DNA of 64,000 bases from Branchiostoma belcheri (taxonomy: Eukaryota; Chordata; Leptocardii; Amphioxiformes; Branchiostomatidae), in assembly GCF_001625305.1 (NCBI RefSeq), contig NW_017804021.1:698549-762548 (forward strand), written 5' to 3'. The notes below the pieces were generated by a model, which ran no database searches, was not told where the DNA came from, and saw only the letters and a list, made by a program, of their open reading frames with translations. Below, in pieces: positions 45,101 to 56,900 of the stretch (its first letter is position 1; each line of letters begins with the position of its first letter). Made by a program: the position numbers and the translations under genes.

Positions 45101-48100
45101 AAATGCTCATATTTCATCTGGTCGCCATAAACATGTATGGGGTGATTTTCTGATAAAAACTCGGACTAGGACTAAAACTAGGACTTGCAAAAGACATCAG
45201 TTTATGCTATAAACTTTAAATTTGTGTTCAGCTAAATAAAGCTCCTAGCTCTTCACTTAATGCAATTGCCTCGCTTGACAGACGTACTCTGGGTCAATGT
45301 TCCAAAGTTCAACAGTCACATGAGTTTCTCATGATCTAAAGAATTCTTCTAAATTAAAAGCAAAAATTCTTTATATGCTTGAGTCTCCCATATTTGCAAG
45401 ACCACGATGCCCACACGTGTGAAACCTAGCCGTTGTAATGGAAAATACTACATCAAGACATATTTATTTGGAATAAAAGTTTGTTCTGTAACGGCCAACA
45501 TTTTTTACAACCTCGTGGTTAAATATTTGCTCTTGCCACGTTGCAGAGAATCTTGCATTGCCACATAAGGCAGAGGTCACTCCCACACATCAAGGTAACA
45601 GTTCACTCTTTTTATCAAACTACAATCACCTCATGCTGAGCAAGAAAGGAGAGTGTTGTTTGCCAAGGGCATGGTTCAACTACTACCAAGTTGCCATGCA
45701 GATGGGTAAACTGAGACAGCTTGTTGATGTTAAAATATTGCAGGTTTTATTGCAATAAAGTAGATATTTCAAAGCACTGTCACTTACCATTGTTGAACAG
45801 GCAAAGCAATTTTGGGGCAGTAAAATTGGATTTTAAAGTCAATTTTCTTGTCATTTTTTCAATGTAGTAAGTTTAACCAACCCTATCCTATAGCAAACTG
45901 ATATCTGTGTGCCAAAATACAATTATGTTGCTGATAGAAAACGGCTGCTTCTAGCCATATATAATTACATGCATTGGTGATACCAAAAGTATAGCTTGTT
46001 TCTTGTCTATTTCAAATGCTTCAATATGAAAAGAAAATGTGTGAACTGGCAGTGAATGTCATTATCAGACATTTCCTCATCCAGAATATTTTTTGTTTTG
46101 CCACCCTGAGATTGCATTTGCTGCATTTAAATATGCATATCACTAACAAGTAGTGCTTTAAACTAAATCATGATCATGAGTGGCGAAAGTTGGTTTAAAA
46201 AATCTACTTCTCCCTCACACGCCAGATGAATTTCTGAATCTGTTAAACCAAGAAGGTTTAAACTTCCGAATCACATAAGGATTTTTTCCCCATGTAGACT
46301 ATACCAACTTAGTGCTTTTTACTAGTTGTTGTGGTACTAGCATCATGAACATCCGTGAGACTTTTACGACCACACGTGCCCATTTAACAGAACTATACAT
46401 GTACGTACTGGTTGTATGCAATCACTAAAAAAATTGTAGAAACCAATCCTTCATATGATCATAGATGTATTGTAAAAAAAATGTAGAATATAGATTTCAA
46501 TGTTGTTCATCATTTAACAATATAAAAGATAACACTAAATTCTTCCAGCCTTATCGTGTAGGAGCTTACAGTTTATTACAGCAATTCTCATGATTTATGT
46601 GCTGCTTTGTGGCTTGCAAACTTAGTGGTCAGGGTTGTACCCTGTTTGCTCATTCAAAATGCTTGTTTGGCTGTAACACGTAAACTTGTCAGAGTATGTT
46701 ACAGATCCAGGCTGCTAAAAATGAATGCAAAAGCTCCGAAATTAAGGGCAAATGGACAATAGCAGTTCCCACTTGTCAGCTCCATGCACTTTTACCATCC
46801 CGTGAAAGCACACACAGGTACAAACACGGCCATAATGGCTGGCGGTACTTCACATTGCACTGTTACCAGGCTTCGCCACCATTTATCTGCTGAACTTTTC
46901 ACTTCTGACGGCACCACCCCCTTTCATGATTGACACGTGTATTGTCCCGCGCATATTGTAACTCAGCGTTACTAGATTAGCCATCGTTTCTATTGAAATA
47001 GCAGTTGGGGAAGTTAAACATTAAGCAATGGGTCTGTTAGCTCGACCGCCTCGGCAAACAGCACAGAGCAACGAAAGGTCACGAGGTTGCCACGTTAAAC
47101 TGGCCGCCATTTTGGGGGTGATACCTGACAAATGTTACATCAGTTCTGATGTATTAAAAGATTAAACCTGTGTCAAAACTAAATTCAGATATGAAAAAAT
47201 AGCCTCTGAGTAACAGTTGAACTGTCAGCCAGAGAATGAAAGTGTCCCCAAACTGGTACCGTTTGGTTATTGTTCTTTTTAATCTGCAAAGTGTAGAACA
47301 ACTGTTGAAACAACAAAGCTTAGCAGGCTCTATTTGGTAAACATCAATAAAAAAGCCTTTTCAGATGTTCAGACACAATAAAGAACACGTCTCCATGCTG
47401 TGAAAGCTTTGCTGAATCATTAATAATCCAAGTTTACAGGGAAACCCTTCATCCTTACTTATTCATGGCTGTATGTCACAGAATAAAAAGCCTGCATGGT
47501 ATTGCAACATTGTTCAAATATACGTGAGCAATCCGTGATGGCTAGAAATACCACCTGCAAATACAGGTTACTTCAGGTAAAATTGGAGCTGTGCTGGTAT
47601 TTCTGTTGTCTACCTGCACCTAACCTTTGCTGGCCCTGGTTTATATAGGTACATTTGTATATTATGTAGATTTTGGGTTGTGTATTACAATGTACCACCT
47701 ACATTTTGAATAAAGTGTAAGATAACACTACACTTCAACAGTATGATCCATACTTCCTAGATACTTAGTGGGGCTGGTGATTTTCAATGTTATGTGCATC
47801 AGTGCAGGTATGCAGAAAATGTATTTCCAGCTCTGGTAATTGTTACATCTGATAAAACACTATGAAGATAGAAATTTAAAGAGCATCCATATACATCAGA
47901 CTCAGCATTGTTTGTATCTATTGCACTAAATAATAACGGCAAAATTAAATAAACTAGACTTCAATTGAAGTACATGTCTTTCCTTCATTAAGTAAAAGCT
48001 TGCTAAAATTGAAAACTCACTGATTTCTCAATGAAAAAGTCACAGTTATGTTTTGGCAGTGAAAATTCTTCATCGATCATGGAATGGAAGAAGAGTGTTT

Positions 48101-50357
48101 CTTTTCCTTTTTTTTTCTGAAAAATGATTAGAGGACCAAACAATTGAATGTTTGTAGCCTTTGTAGGAAAACAATTGCAGGAAGGATTAACATGGACACA
48201 AACAAAGGGAAGATGCTATCTTCTTTGTGAATTAGTTAGTTGCAAACAGTGTAATTGATTGGCCCATTGTCTAACACCATGCTCTAAACAATCTGCCCTG
48301 CAGGAGGCTAGTAGTACTTAGAATCCTTCACCTCTATCTGACCTCTCCACACTTTCTAGCAAATCCTTTGTGCAATCAAAACAGTCCTGTAACACAATGC
48401 ACAGGTAGGAAGAAGGGACAACGGGGGGAACTTGTTTTCATTCAGTGCTCTGAGTTTGAATTTTATATGTAGGCCATCTACGTTCAGTCAAACAGATCTG
48501 TTGTCTGAGGACTTTATGGTAGGTAATTCTTACTCTATCCATCATCATTTGCAGACATGATGGTAAAGCAGGTCTAAGCTGTAAACGGCCCCACCCATGA
48601 CAATTAAGCAGTTAATAACTGCCATTACAGTACTACAGTACAACTCCCTATGGGCCTGTACTATCAGACATGGAGAGTAAGTGACATGTCCCAGCCTTTA
48701 ATTCACATGGTTCTCCCATTATCAAACTGAAACATAACAAAATTTGGCTTAGCTAAAATAGCAAGAAACAACTATATAGGAACAAAACAACATGCCATAA
48801 TTTATTCCACAATTATGTTCTTCGCTTTCTAGGAGTTTTATCTGAAAATATTTTGCAAAACAAGAAAACTTGTCTATATTTCAATGAAAGTCATAAGAGT
48901 TTTCTGAAAAAAATATTTTACAAAGAGAGTTTGAAAAAGTGCAAAATGGATAAGCTAACAACCTTGTTGCTGCACATGATTTACCTGCCCTGTTGTGTAA
49001 TAGCTACAGTGTGTTCTATTAGAAAACCTCAATGCTAAATGAAAGCTAGCCATATTAGCACAATTAATAAATACACTACTGCTTTCCATGATCTTACTTA
49101 GATGTTGGTGTGACTTTTTAAAAACTCCAATGATACCTGGTAGTAGCAATGTGTTAGTTAACGGTTACATGTTGCTGGTGTTGAACTTTGTAACTGAAAT
49201 GCATAAAAGTGGTTTAAAAAGTGGTTGCCCCTCCAACAGTTTGAGTTACTACAAAACATTGTCAACAATCAAAAGTTTGAGGCCTTAGAAAGAGGAGATT
49301 GTTATTACAATTTGTGTTGCAGTGTGGACTTTTTTAATGGAAACTAAGATTGTTTTTAAATCATTAATGATGCTTGAGTAAGGCCCAGTTTGTAAAGCAC
49401 GTATGGGGACTATCTTACTTTAAGCTGTATGTACACATTTGAGTTTAGCTATTTTTCAATGCTTGATAATTAAGTTTGTCAACACATGCTTCACAACATA
49501 AACAGATGATAAAGTGAATCCAGGCGATTTTCTGGCTCGTTAGCCGGCGGATTTAGGAGTTGGGAGACAATTGGGAGGATGGGCCGTTTTATCCGCCCCC
49601 TACTGGGCTAGATCAAACACTCACACCACGGCACCATGCTCTGGTGGAGCCGACAATTCCCTAATGTAAACAGACCCAGATTTTATACACTGATATAGGG
49701 GCAATTTTGAAATTCATCCCTCGTGTACTCGTGTCGCCTGCATTGGTCAGCAACCAGGCATTACATGTCAAACTCATGTTAGTGGACTTGTATAGGACAC
49801 TTGCAAACAATGGTTCGGCTTGGCTACGGACCAGTTAGTATCGCTGAAAGACACGCTAGGCGTGAAGGTTTAGTTCCTTCGTCTGAAAAACACCTGTGGG
49901 TCAACAACAGTTCACCCAGTTGGGCCCACAGTGAGCAAACAGAGGAAAAGTCGTTTGGTTTCGGCGCAGGCGACTTTTGTTAACGTTACTCGCAGGGCAC
50001 GGGGCCCGTTGACCGAGAGGACAGCTCCAATGATTAAACGTAAAATAGTCGCAGTCCTCACAAGAATACAATCTCACAGAAATATTCAGCGTGAAGAAAT
50101 CAGTTCCGAGTAATTTTACGTGAATTTCGGCTAAGCTGGAAAGACATAACCCAGTCATCTAAACTTGACAAAATTACTTCGAATGCTCTTGACGGGACCA
50201 TATGTAACGTTACGTTGTCAGAAAGCTCAGTTGGAAAGTTCACTCAACTATGTTGTGTATGCGCTCCAGTTATTCTCAAAATCACATAAAAACCCTCAGT
50301 AAAAATTGGAAATTGTTACACAGACGTACAAGACAGAGCAAACGGTAGCTACCCACC
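42119..50357 (-). other. probable 5' intron of the upstream RNA-binding gene
   Basis: Bounded on the coding side by a strong acceptor (TTTCTTTCCTTCCTCCATACAG on the minus strand before 42,118). No other gene is seen over 8.2 kb. AT-rich, with a ~330-bp repeat at 45,825-46,135. If the first exon is elsewhere, part of this is intergenic. Confidence 0.4.
45825..46135 (+). repeat. ~330-bp dispersed repeat
   Basis: GGGGCAGTAAAATTGGATTT, TAAAGTCAATTTTCTTGTCA, CCAACCCTATCC, ACTGATATCTGTG, CAGACATTTCCTCATCCAGA, GAGATTGCATTTGCTGC. Collinear with 36,715-37,045; reverse of the copies at 17,145 and 22,505. Confidence 0.75.
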
Positions 50358-50530
50358 TGTAAAGCTTGCGGCGAAGTGGGCGGTGGGTCGAAAGGGTCAA
50401 TCTCTTCGCATCGGGTCGAGATCTGGACTTTGTGCCGGCCGAGGCACACAAGATTGCACGTGATTTCAACTCCCCCTTCCAACCCAAACGAGTATGAACC
50501 CTCCTCTTCCTTTGAGATGCTGCGGATCAA
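50358..50530 (-). other. candidate non-coding first exon of the upstream RNA-binding gene
   Basis: Minus-strand sequence ends AGCTTTACAG followed by GTGGGT at 50,351-50,356, a good donor. Joined to the acceptor before 42,118 it would place a TAG in frame just before the ATG, so it would be 5' UTR. An open frame through it is not conserved with anything I know. No transcript evidence. Confidence 0.3.
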
Positions 50531-50630
50531 AAATTCTGACCAAAAGTTTTAACACAGTGTGTGGGGAAACTGACAAAACGATCGTCTCTTGGGCCAGTCA
50601 CAAGTCAAGAAAGTTTGCTTTTCCCTCCCC

Positions 50631-50684
50631 TCATGACGTCATGATAGTTGTCCTTGTCTGACACAAGGACGTTCCTTATAAAAC
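50631..50684. promoter_or_regulatory. CRE palindrome and TATA-like box
   Basis: TCATGACGTCATGA (50,631-50,644) is a 14-base palindrome containing the full cAMP-response element TGACGTCA. CCTTATAAAACTG about 30 bases later reads as a TATA box on plus (TATAAAA), and less well on minus. The spacing fits a promoter firing to the right. A leftward promoter for the RNA-binding gene could also use the symmetric CRE. Confidence 0.35.
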
Positions 50685-50857
50685 TGCAAGATAGTCTTTG
50701 AAATTTTATCTTGAACGAAGATATGTCGTTCCGATTTTTAAGTCATGCATCTTTCTGCAAAATATTGAAACGCAGACGATATTTGACAAGAATCAAAAGA
50801 TCAACCGAGAGAGATGATACAGGCACTTGTTGCGCTCATCCCCGAACAGACCCATGA

Positions 50858-52838
50858 GTCAGGTGCATTTCCTAACGGGGCAGGTACACATAGAACAGTC
50901 TCTGGCGATGAATGGGCGGTTTAGGAAAGCAAACTTGTGCAGTTGTACGTATTTCACGTACTGGAACAAGATACTGCAATTGTGTAATACTTTGCACTGT
51001 GGTGAATGTTAGCAGTGTCAATTTTAGTTTTAATTTTCCCATACCTATATGAAATTAAATGATTTTTAAAATGTAGTTAAGTTCTCTTCAGAGTTTTGTC
51101 TGTTTTAAATTTGCGCTCCGCAGAAAAGGAAACTGCTTCGAAAATATCGTTATCAATGCGTGCTACCATTTTTATTCCCGAATACACTTTAGAAATTCAA
51201 TGTAGTCAAGATGCAGGGAGATGAAGTCTACAATCACTTTCAAGTACAGTTACCTAACGTTTTTCACTTGTAACATATTATATGGAAATACGTATACAGT
51301 CAACGTTTCCCATTGTCTTCGCTAGAAGAGATTAGCCGCTCTAAAGCGGAAATGGTGTAACTCAAGCCAGTCCATTGCGACTATATCATGTTCCGTGAAT
51401 GTAGGGTGTGCGTCCCGCCCCTCCTGTTGGCTAAACACCGTCACAATGCGCACGCGTCTCGCTGTTGACTCCCTCTTGAGAACTCTCTAAGCGCTAGAGG
51501 TTGATTTGGAAGATTGTGACGTTCTGCTATATGTAACCATGTCGAGCCTGCCATGTCACCATTTTTTGACGGCCTTCGGTGGTCTTTTGGACAGTGCCTG
51601 TTGCAACATGCCGGTTAGTGAATGAATGGACCATTGTGGTACATGTAATGAATATATGTAACATGTACATACATTGTCACCACAAATAGGATAGTTTTCT
51701 TAGGATAGATACAAAAGAATACACCGTCAAACTAGCTCGAGTATAGTCTTGTTGGTGAAGTCGACTTCTTGCTTCTTTGGGATGGTGGAGCTGTGGTACA
51801 AAAACAGATATATTATGTCTTATGATCAGAGATAATGTCTTGCTGGTTGGTCACGACTTTGCCACCGAAAGATCTGCTAGGAGATTGTTGCTTAATTAAC
51901 CCTACCAGTCTTCAGAAGCGGCTGGAAAGTGTAGGAATTGGCCAAATAAGCAAAGAGAGTGGTAAACTGGCTTTCTTTAGTGGACCAACTTCCCTGGCAT
52001 GGTACATGTATCTGTCTTTTTGGCCAGTTTTTACTCTTTCCAGTCGCTTGTGAAGCCTGGTAGACGCTAATATTACTTCTAACGACAGTGATCGCATTGA
52101 CAGGTCACCTGCCACGTAAAACATGACGGTACTGGGACTCTTCTTTCATGGTTAAGTGGCGTGGTACCGGTGCCAGGCTAGGTAGTTACATTGCCGGGTG
52201 GAGTTACGTGAAACGGCAAGCCTAAGCGTTCATGAGTCAACTTCAGGACCGTGACGCAAAAAAACGCAAGGCATTTAAATCCAGAAGGGCGCGTCAAAGC
52301 ACGGACGGAGCTAAAAGAGTGATGTAGTAAAGCTAGGAATGCGAGTGTGTACTATTCTTTTAGTGGGCTGTTCAAATAGTTTAGTTCTTCTCTTAGTCTT
52401 AACTATTATTACCATCGTATCAAAAGAAAAATAAGACGAAAGATTAATTTGCAGTACAGTTTAAACAATTAACAAAAAGTAAAGACAACTCCCACATTTT
52501 TGGCCCGCGGATTTCTGCACTAAAAGCTTTTAAAAATCGCCTTCGTGATTTTCAATTCAATACTTGGAACTTTCAAGTTCCGAACCTCATGCGGACATCG
52601 TAAACGTGGTTTTATGGGCACAGTTGCGCTTCAAATATCGTCTTTCACGATTTAAATTTTCTACCAGATGTTTTATCAAATTTAAAAGATAAGAGTTTTT
52701 AAAAAGATGGCATATACATGTACACGTAATGTTTATATCCCATAGCTAATGTTGCAACACATGTGATTTCTTACATGCAGGTACATTTGCATTCAGTTCA
52801 ATCATCAACACAATGTGAAGTTCTTCAATGGATATTTG
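50858..52838. other. intergenic stretch between the RNA-binding and metallopeptidase-like genes
   Basis: No exon is supported. Holds a MITE at 51,900-52,068 next to a GATCTGCTAGGAGATT fragment (51,870-51,886) of the CAAGCAGA-ended family. Confidence 0.4.
51900..52068. mobile_element. CTACCAGGCTTC-type MITE
   Basis: Left end CCTACCAGTCTTCAGAAGCG GCTGGAAAGTGTAG; right end CTTTCCAGTCGCTTGTGAAG CCTGGTAGACGC, an imperfect inverted repeat of about 30 bases. The interior carries AATTGGCCAAATAAGC and GGACCAACTTCCCTGGCATG, shared with 53,792-53,951 and 15,891-15,998. Confidence 0.8.
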
Positions 52839-52844
52839 TTTATT
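52839..52844 (-). terminator. candidate polyadenylation signal, metallopeptidase-like gene
   Basis: AATAAA on the minus strand, about 1.13 kb past the stop at 53,978. The 3' UTR would contain both a CTACCAGGCTTC MITE and a GTTCTGCC MITE. A nearer signal cannot be ruled out. Confidence 0.35.
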
Positions 52845-53351
52845 TGAGTTATCATAAAACGTGAAAAGGAGGGCAAAGCATGTCCATATACAGTCCATAC
52901 AAATGAGTTACTCAGAGTTACAATGTAGGCACTGAAATATTATATAGTTAAATGCAATCATTGCATACATTGTACATGTTTGATGGGCATGCATCTTAAT
53001 GCCATGTATGGATGAGAAGACACAGAATTTGTCTTAAGCAGGAATAGAAAATGAACACTTAACGATGGAACCATATACATTTTGAGTTCAGAAAAGACAA
53101 TGTTAACATTAGAGTGACAAAAATCAATGACAGAATTTCAATGCTCTCTTTATAAACATCTCTTAAAACTTGGCCACTGTGGCAAAGCTGCCTTATCTGC
53201 TGATTAAATACTTCAGTTACCGTAAGGGCATTTAAAGAATTAACCACATTTACCACATTTTCTTTCAACATAACTAAAAAAAAGACTATAAAATGCCAAT
53301 AATGGGAAAGCAAGCATCTCATTCCATTGCAGACATCATCAAAGTTTGTAT

Positions 53352-53587
53352 GTTGGTAGAACATACTGTGCCTTCTCAAAACCTGTAATATATTGTGCAC
53401 AGCAGAATGTCTCTGTTTAATGTCGTATTTGCGTATTGAAGGATGACATCCCATCTACAGTTCATAAATCTTATGTCAGAAAAGATGTCATCTGCAACGA
53501 GCACAATTCTGATGCAAGATTGACCAAACATTCTAGTAAAACTGCAAAAAAGCCAAGTTTTATGCAGGCACATTATGTTCTGCCGAC
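53352..53587 (-). mobile_element. GTTCTGCC-ended MITE, copy 2, with intact inverted repeats
   Basis: Ends GTTGGTAGAACATACTGTGCC (53,352-53,372) and GGCACATTATGTTCTGCCGAC (53,567-53,587) are inverted repeats with 18 of 21 matches. The 236-bp element reads in reverse relative to 30,763 and 60,740. The 131-codon minus-strand open frame 53,059-53,454 overlaps it only partly and is not treated as a gene. Confidence 0.8.
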
Positions 53588-53791
53588 ATGCTTTTAACCC
53601 TTTGTCTCCCCCAGACTAAAAATCCTGACTGAAAAATTGTAAGACTTGGCCAAAATAAGTTGCCAAGGGAGTTTGGCCACCATAGCTTTCATTTGCCCTC
53701 GCTACATGAAAATTCCTTCCCACTGACTCACTCTCCTGGCCAATTATTGACCCTATCTTTGCCAAAGTCTACTATCCATAACCCCTTGGGA

Positions 53792-53951
53792 TAGCCTCTA
53801 CCAGGCTTCAGAAGCAGCTGTACCTAGCAGTAATAGGGGGAGAGTTTGCCGCTCCTGAAAAACTGTACTCCCTTAGCTGACCAACTCCCCAGGCATGTTA
53901 TCTGTCTACTTTCTACTCTTTCCCGCCACCTTTGAAGCCTGGTAGAGGCTA
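53792..53951. mobile_element. CTCTACCAGGCTTC MITE just after the metallopeptidase-like stop
   Basis: TAGCCTCTACCAGGCTTCA at 53,792-53,810 is exactly inverted at the right end (TGAAGCCTGGTAGAGGCTA, finishing at 53,951). The element is 160 bp and lies 26 bp beyond the stop codon of the minus-strand gene. A further half-copy (GGCCTGGTGGAAGCT) fills the space to the stop. Confidence 0.85.
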
Positions 53952-53977
53952 CCTTAGGGAGGCCTGGTGGAAGCTAT

Positions 53978-56900
53978 CTAACACCTTCCACAGCTCTTGG
54001 GACAGTTGGTGTTCATGTAGGCAGAGCTGGACGTGCAGTAGCCATTCTGGGACCAGTACCTGCAGTGGCGGTGGTTGTCGGCACATCCTGATCCTGATAG
54101 GACGGAAATGTAGTAGGTTTGAAGTTGTATAATAATGTTTATTGCAATTTCTTGCCTGAGGGCTAAATCAATAGGAAACCAAAAATAAGACAAATTCAAG
54201 ACTACATTGATGCTACTGAGACAGCTTAGTAACTTAGCAGGCAATTCAAGGTTCAGCATAGCGCTAGCCTTACCTGTTGTCCCACCGCACACATTGCAGC
54301 TCCTCCTGCAGTTTTGCCTCATCCAGGTAGGGTTGCTGCGGCACTCGCCACGCCGGGCCCAACTGGCACAGTTACGGTTGTTGTCCTCACAGTTGGAGCC
54401 TACAGTCATAAAAAGCAGTACAGTTATGGTGGTTGTCCTCACAGTTGGAGCCTACAGTCAAATAAAACAGTACAGTTACAGTTGTTGTCCTCACAGCTGG
54501 AACCTACATTGGCTACAGTCATTGTGGCAAGTAGGTAGTCGTGTTGTTGACACAGAATCTGAAGGTACTGAGTACTATCTCCTATTTCCTCATTTGTACT
54601 CACACACAGGTGAAAATGAATAACAAGCTTCAGTTAGAGCTTCCACAAGCAAGCATCCTCTCATAAAGGGGGGGATACCATATTTGAGGAGATCCACACC
54701 TCAAACACATTAAGATTCCACCACACTTATCAATAAGAGTGGTGGTCCTCCCCGATATGAGTGGTTGAAAGCTTACAGTCTGGTCTCAGGGTTGACAATC
54801 CTTCCACAAATGAGGTGAATCTCAATAAATACAGTAAATAAAAGTTAAACAGTACAAAAAAAACGTTAGCCTTGCCGAATGGATACCCTTTAGTCCTGCT
54901 TTGAAGCTATAATGGTATAAGATCATATGTGAGGACAACTGTGGGGCCATCATTGTTCAGTTGTTTTTGAGGTCTGTCTTCAGGACACTTAGTAGGTTGT
55001 GCAGTGTCTTTCTTTTCTAGCTTTGTACTTGATGTATCTGAAAACAGTCCTTCAAAAAAATCTCACCAACCTTCCTCCTCCTCTTCCTCTGCCTCTTCCT
55101 CCTCCTCTTCCTCCCCATCCTCCTCAGATGTCCCAGTCCCGGTTGTGCACAGTTCACAGCTCTGTCGACAGTTACTCCTCATGTAACTGGCATAACTCCC
55201 TGTACAGTATCCCCGTCTGGCCCAGTCAGCACAGTGGCCGTTCTGGTCCTGACAGTTTCCTGCATCAAAACAACATCGGAACAATTGTCAGAAGATTATT
55301 CACACATTTGCCAAAGCAGACCGTTGACATTTGGAATGAGCTCATTGTTTTTTTTAATGACTTTCCAATTATCATAGTTAGAGAGATAGTATGTGTTTCA
55401 TTTGTTTTTTGATATTGAACTAATTTTACATGCAACTTAGAATAGAAAAACGTCATTATTCATCTTTTAGAATTCCGCAGTACACATGTATTTAATGGTT
55501 ATTTTGATATAGTACCTGTGACATCCTAGTAACAGAAAACAGGTATTGATTGTAAAAGGTACACCCCTATATGTTCTAACACTCCTACGATATGACCAAT
55601 TATCCATTCTGTCCATGGTACTGATTTTGCCATCCCACAACTTTTGGAAACTTTCCTCTGGATATGTGCCCTGGGTATGTACTGCTCTTGATATCATAAA
55701 TCAATGTTACACCCCTATGTTCCCACACCCTTATGTTCTGATATGATTATTCATCAGTGCTGTCCATGGTACTGATTTTGCCATCCTAAAACTTGTATTT
55801 GTTTTATTTTTCAGTAGACAACAAATTAGGGCTCCCTTTTTTTAACTCCTGGAGGTGTAAACATAATCAGGGAGCAGCACTGTCCATGATGCTAATTCTG
55901 CCATCTTCCAGTACTGGTCTTGACATCATAAGTCAATGCTATCAAATATGGTTACACACCTCCATGTTCCTAATACCCCTATACTGGTAGTCTGACAACT
56001 CAACCTATGTTTTGGCAACTCTAACCCTATGTCAGAATGCAGGGTTGTAGGAACATTGGGCTGTCGCCATGGTAACATACCGTTGTTGCCGTTGTCCTCC
56101 TCACTATCCTCGTCCTCCCCCTCTCCCCCGTCCCCCCCTCCACTGGTCCCCCCTACGTTGGTGCCTCCGCTGCCGTCACTGTTACAGTTCATTTTCAGAG
56201 GCGCAGTTCTGATCAGACCTGGGGGATTAAGTAAAGTTATAACAGTCATCTTCAACCGAGGTGAAGCATGATGTTTTGTGAAGTAGCTTATAGTGCCATG
56301 CGGTTTTGCTACAGCTTGCATTTGTAGCCTGAACCACACCGGTTCCCCCCCACTCTTCTCAATAAATGTGCTGGGTACATGGAGTGATAATGGACTGATG
56401 CCTTACTAATTATTTTGTATTATATTTCTTTGTTTGATTTGTAATCCGTGACCCAGCCCTCACCCTGGACCTCGTTGAAAAGTGGTCATATGTGTGACCG
56501 AAGAAGCTTATCCAGTTTAATTAAAGGCATACTACTACTTCTACTACTACTACTACTTTTACATGCAGAGGTTTGGCTCTTGAGGTTTTCACGATTAAAA
56601 ATCTATTTACCAAGCCTTCCTCCTATTTCTTTAAAGTTCTTTTGAATATGATCAGCATTTTGCTGAAATAGAACTCCTAGCTACTCTAAATACAAATCTA
56701 TTGAGCCATTTATTTTTTTAGTGGAAAGTAGGAAGTACAAACTTGGAGGGATTCAAAACTTAACTTTCAGCACTCTAAAGTGTCCATATGGCTATTTGTT
56801 ACAGGGTTAGGCAGCAGGGTCAAGCCAGCATTACCTTGGTTAGAACAGCGGTCGACAATAGTGTTCCTGCAGGGGAAGACCTCCGTGATGAGTCCGTACA

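Noticed and set aside
50723-50857. 44-codon basic open frame just after the CRE/TATA sequence
   Set aside because: Its position is suggestive of a first exon, but there is no family match and it is too short to support.
53059-53454. 131-codon minus-strand open frame
   Set aside because: It runs from 3' UTR sequence into a MITE and shows no domain or splice context.
54207-54623. 138-codon plus-strand open frame with repeating VVVLTVGAYS-like peptide
   Set aside because: Produced by the 52-bp triplication at the exon 12 acceptor read on the wrong strand.
55063-55070. Alternative exon 11 donor GTGAGA, stronger by consensus than GTTGGT
   Set aside because: It would end the exon in phase 2 and break the frame into exon 12, whereas the weaker site four bases earlier keeps phase 1. 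It remains possible if an unseen exon lies between.
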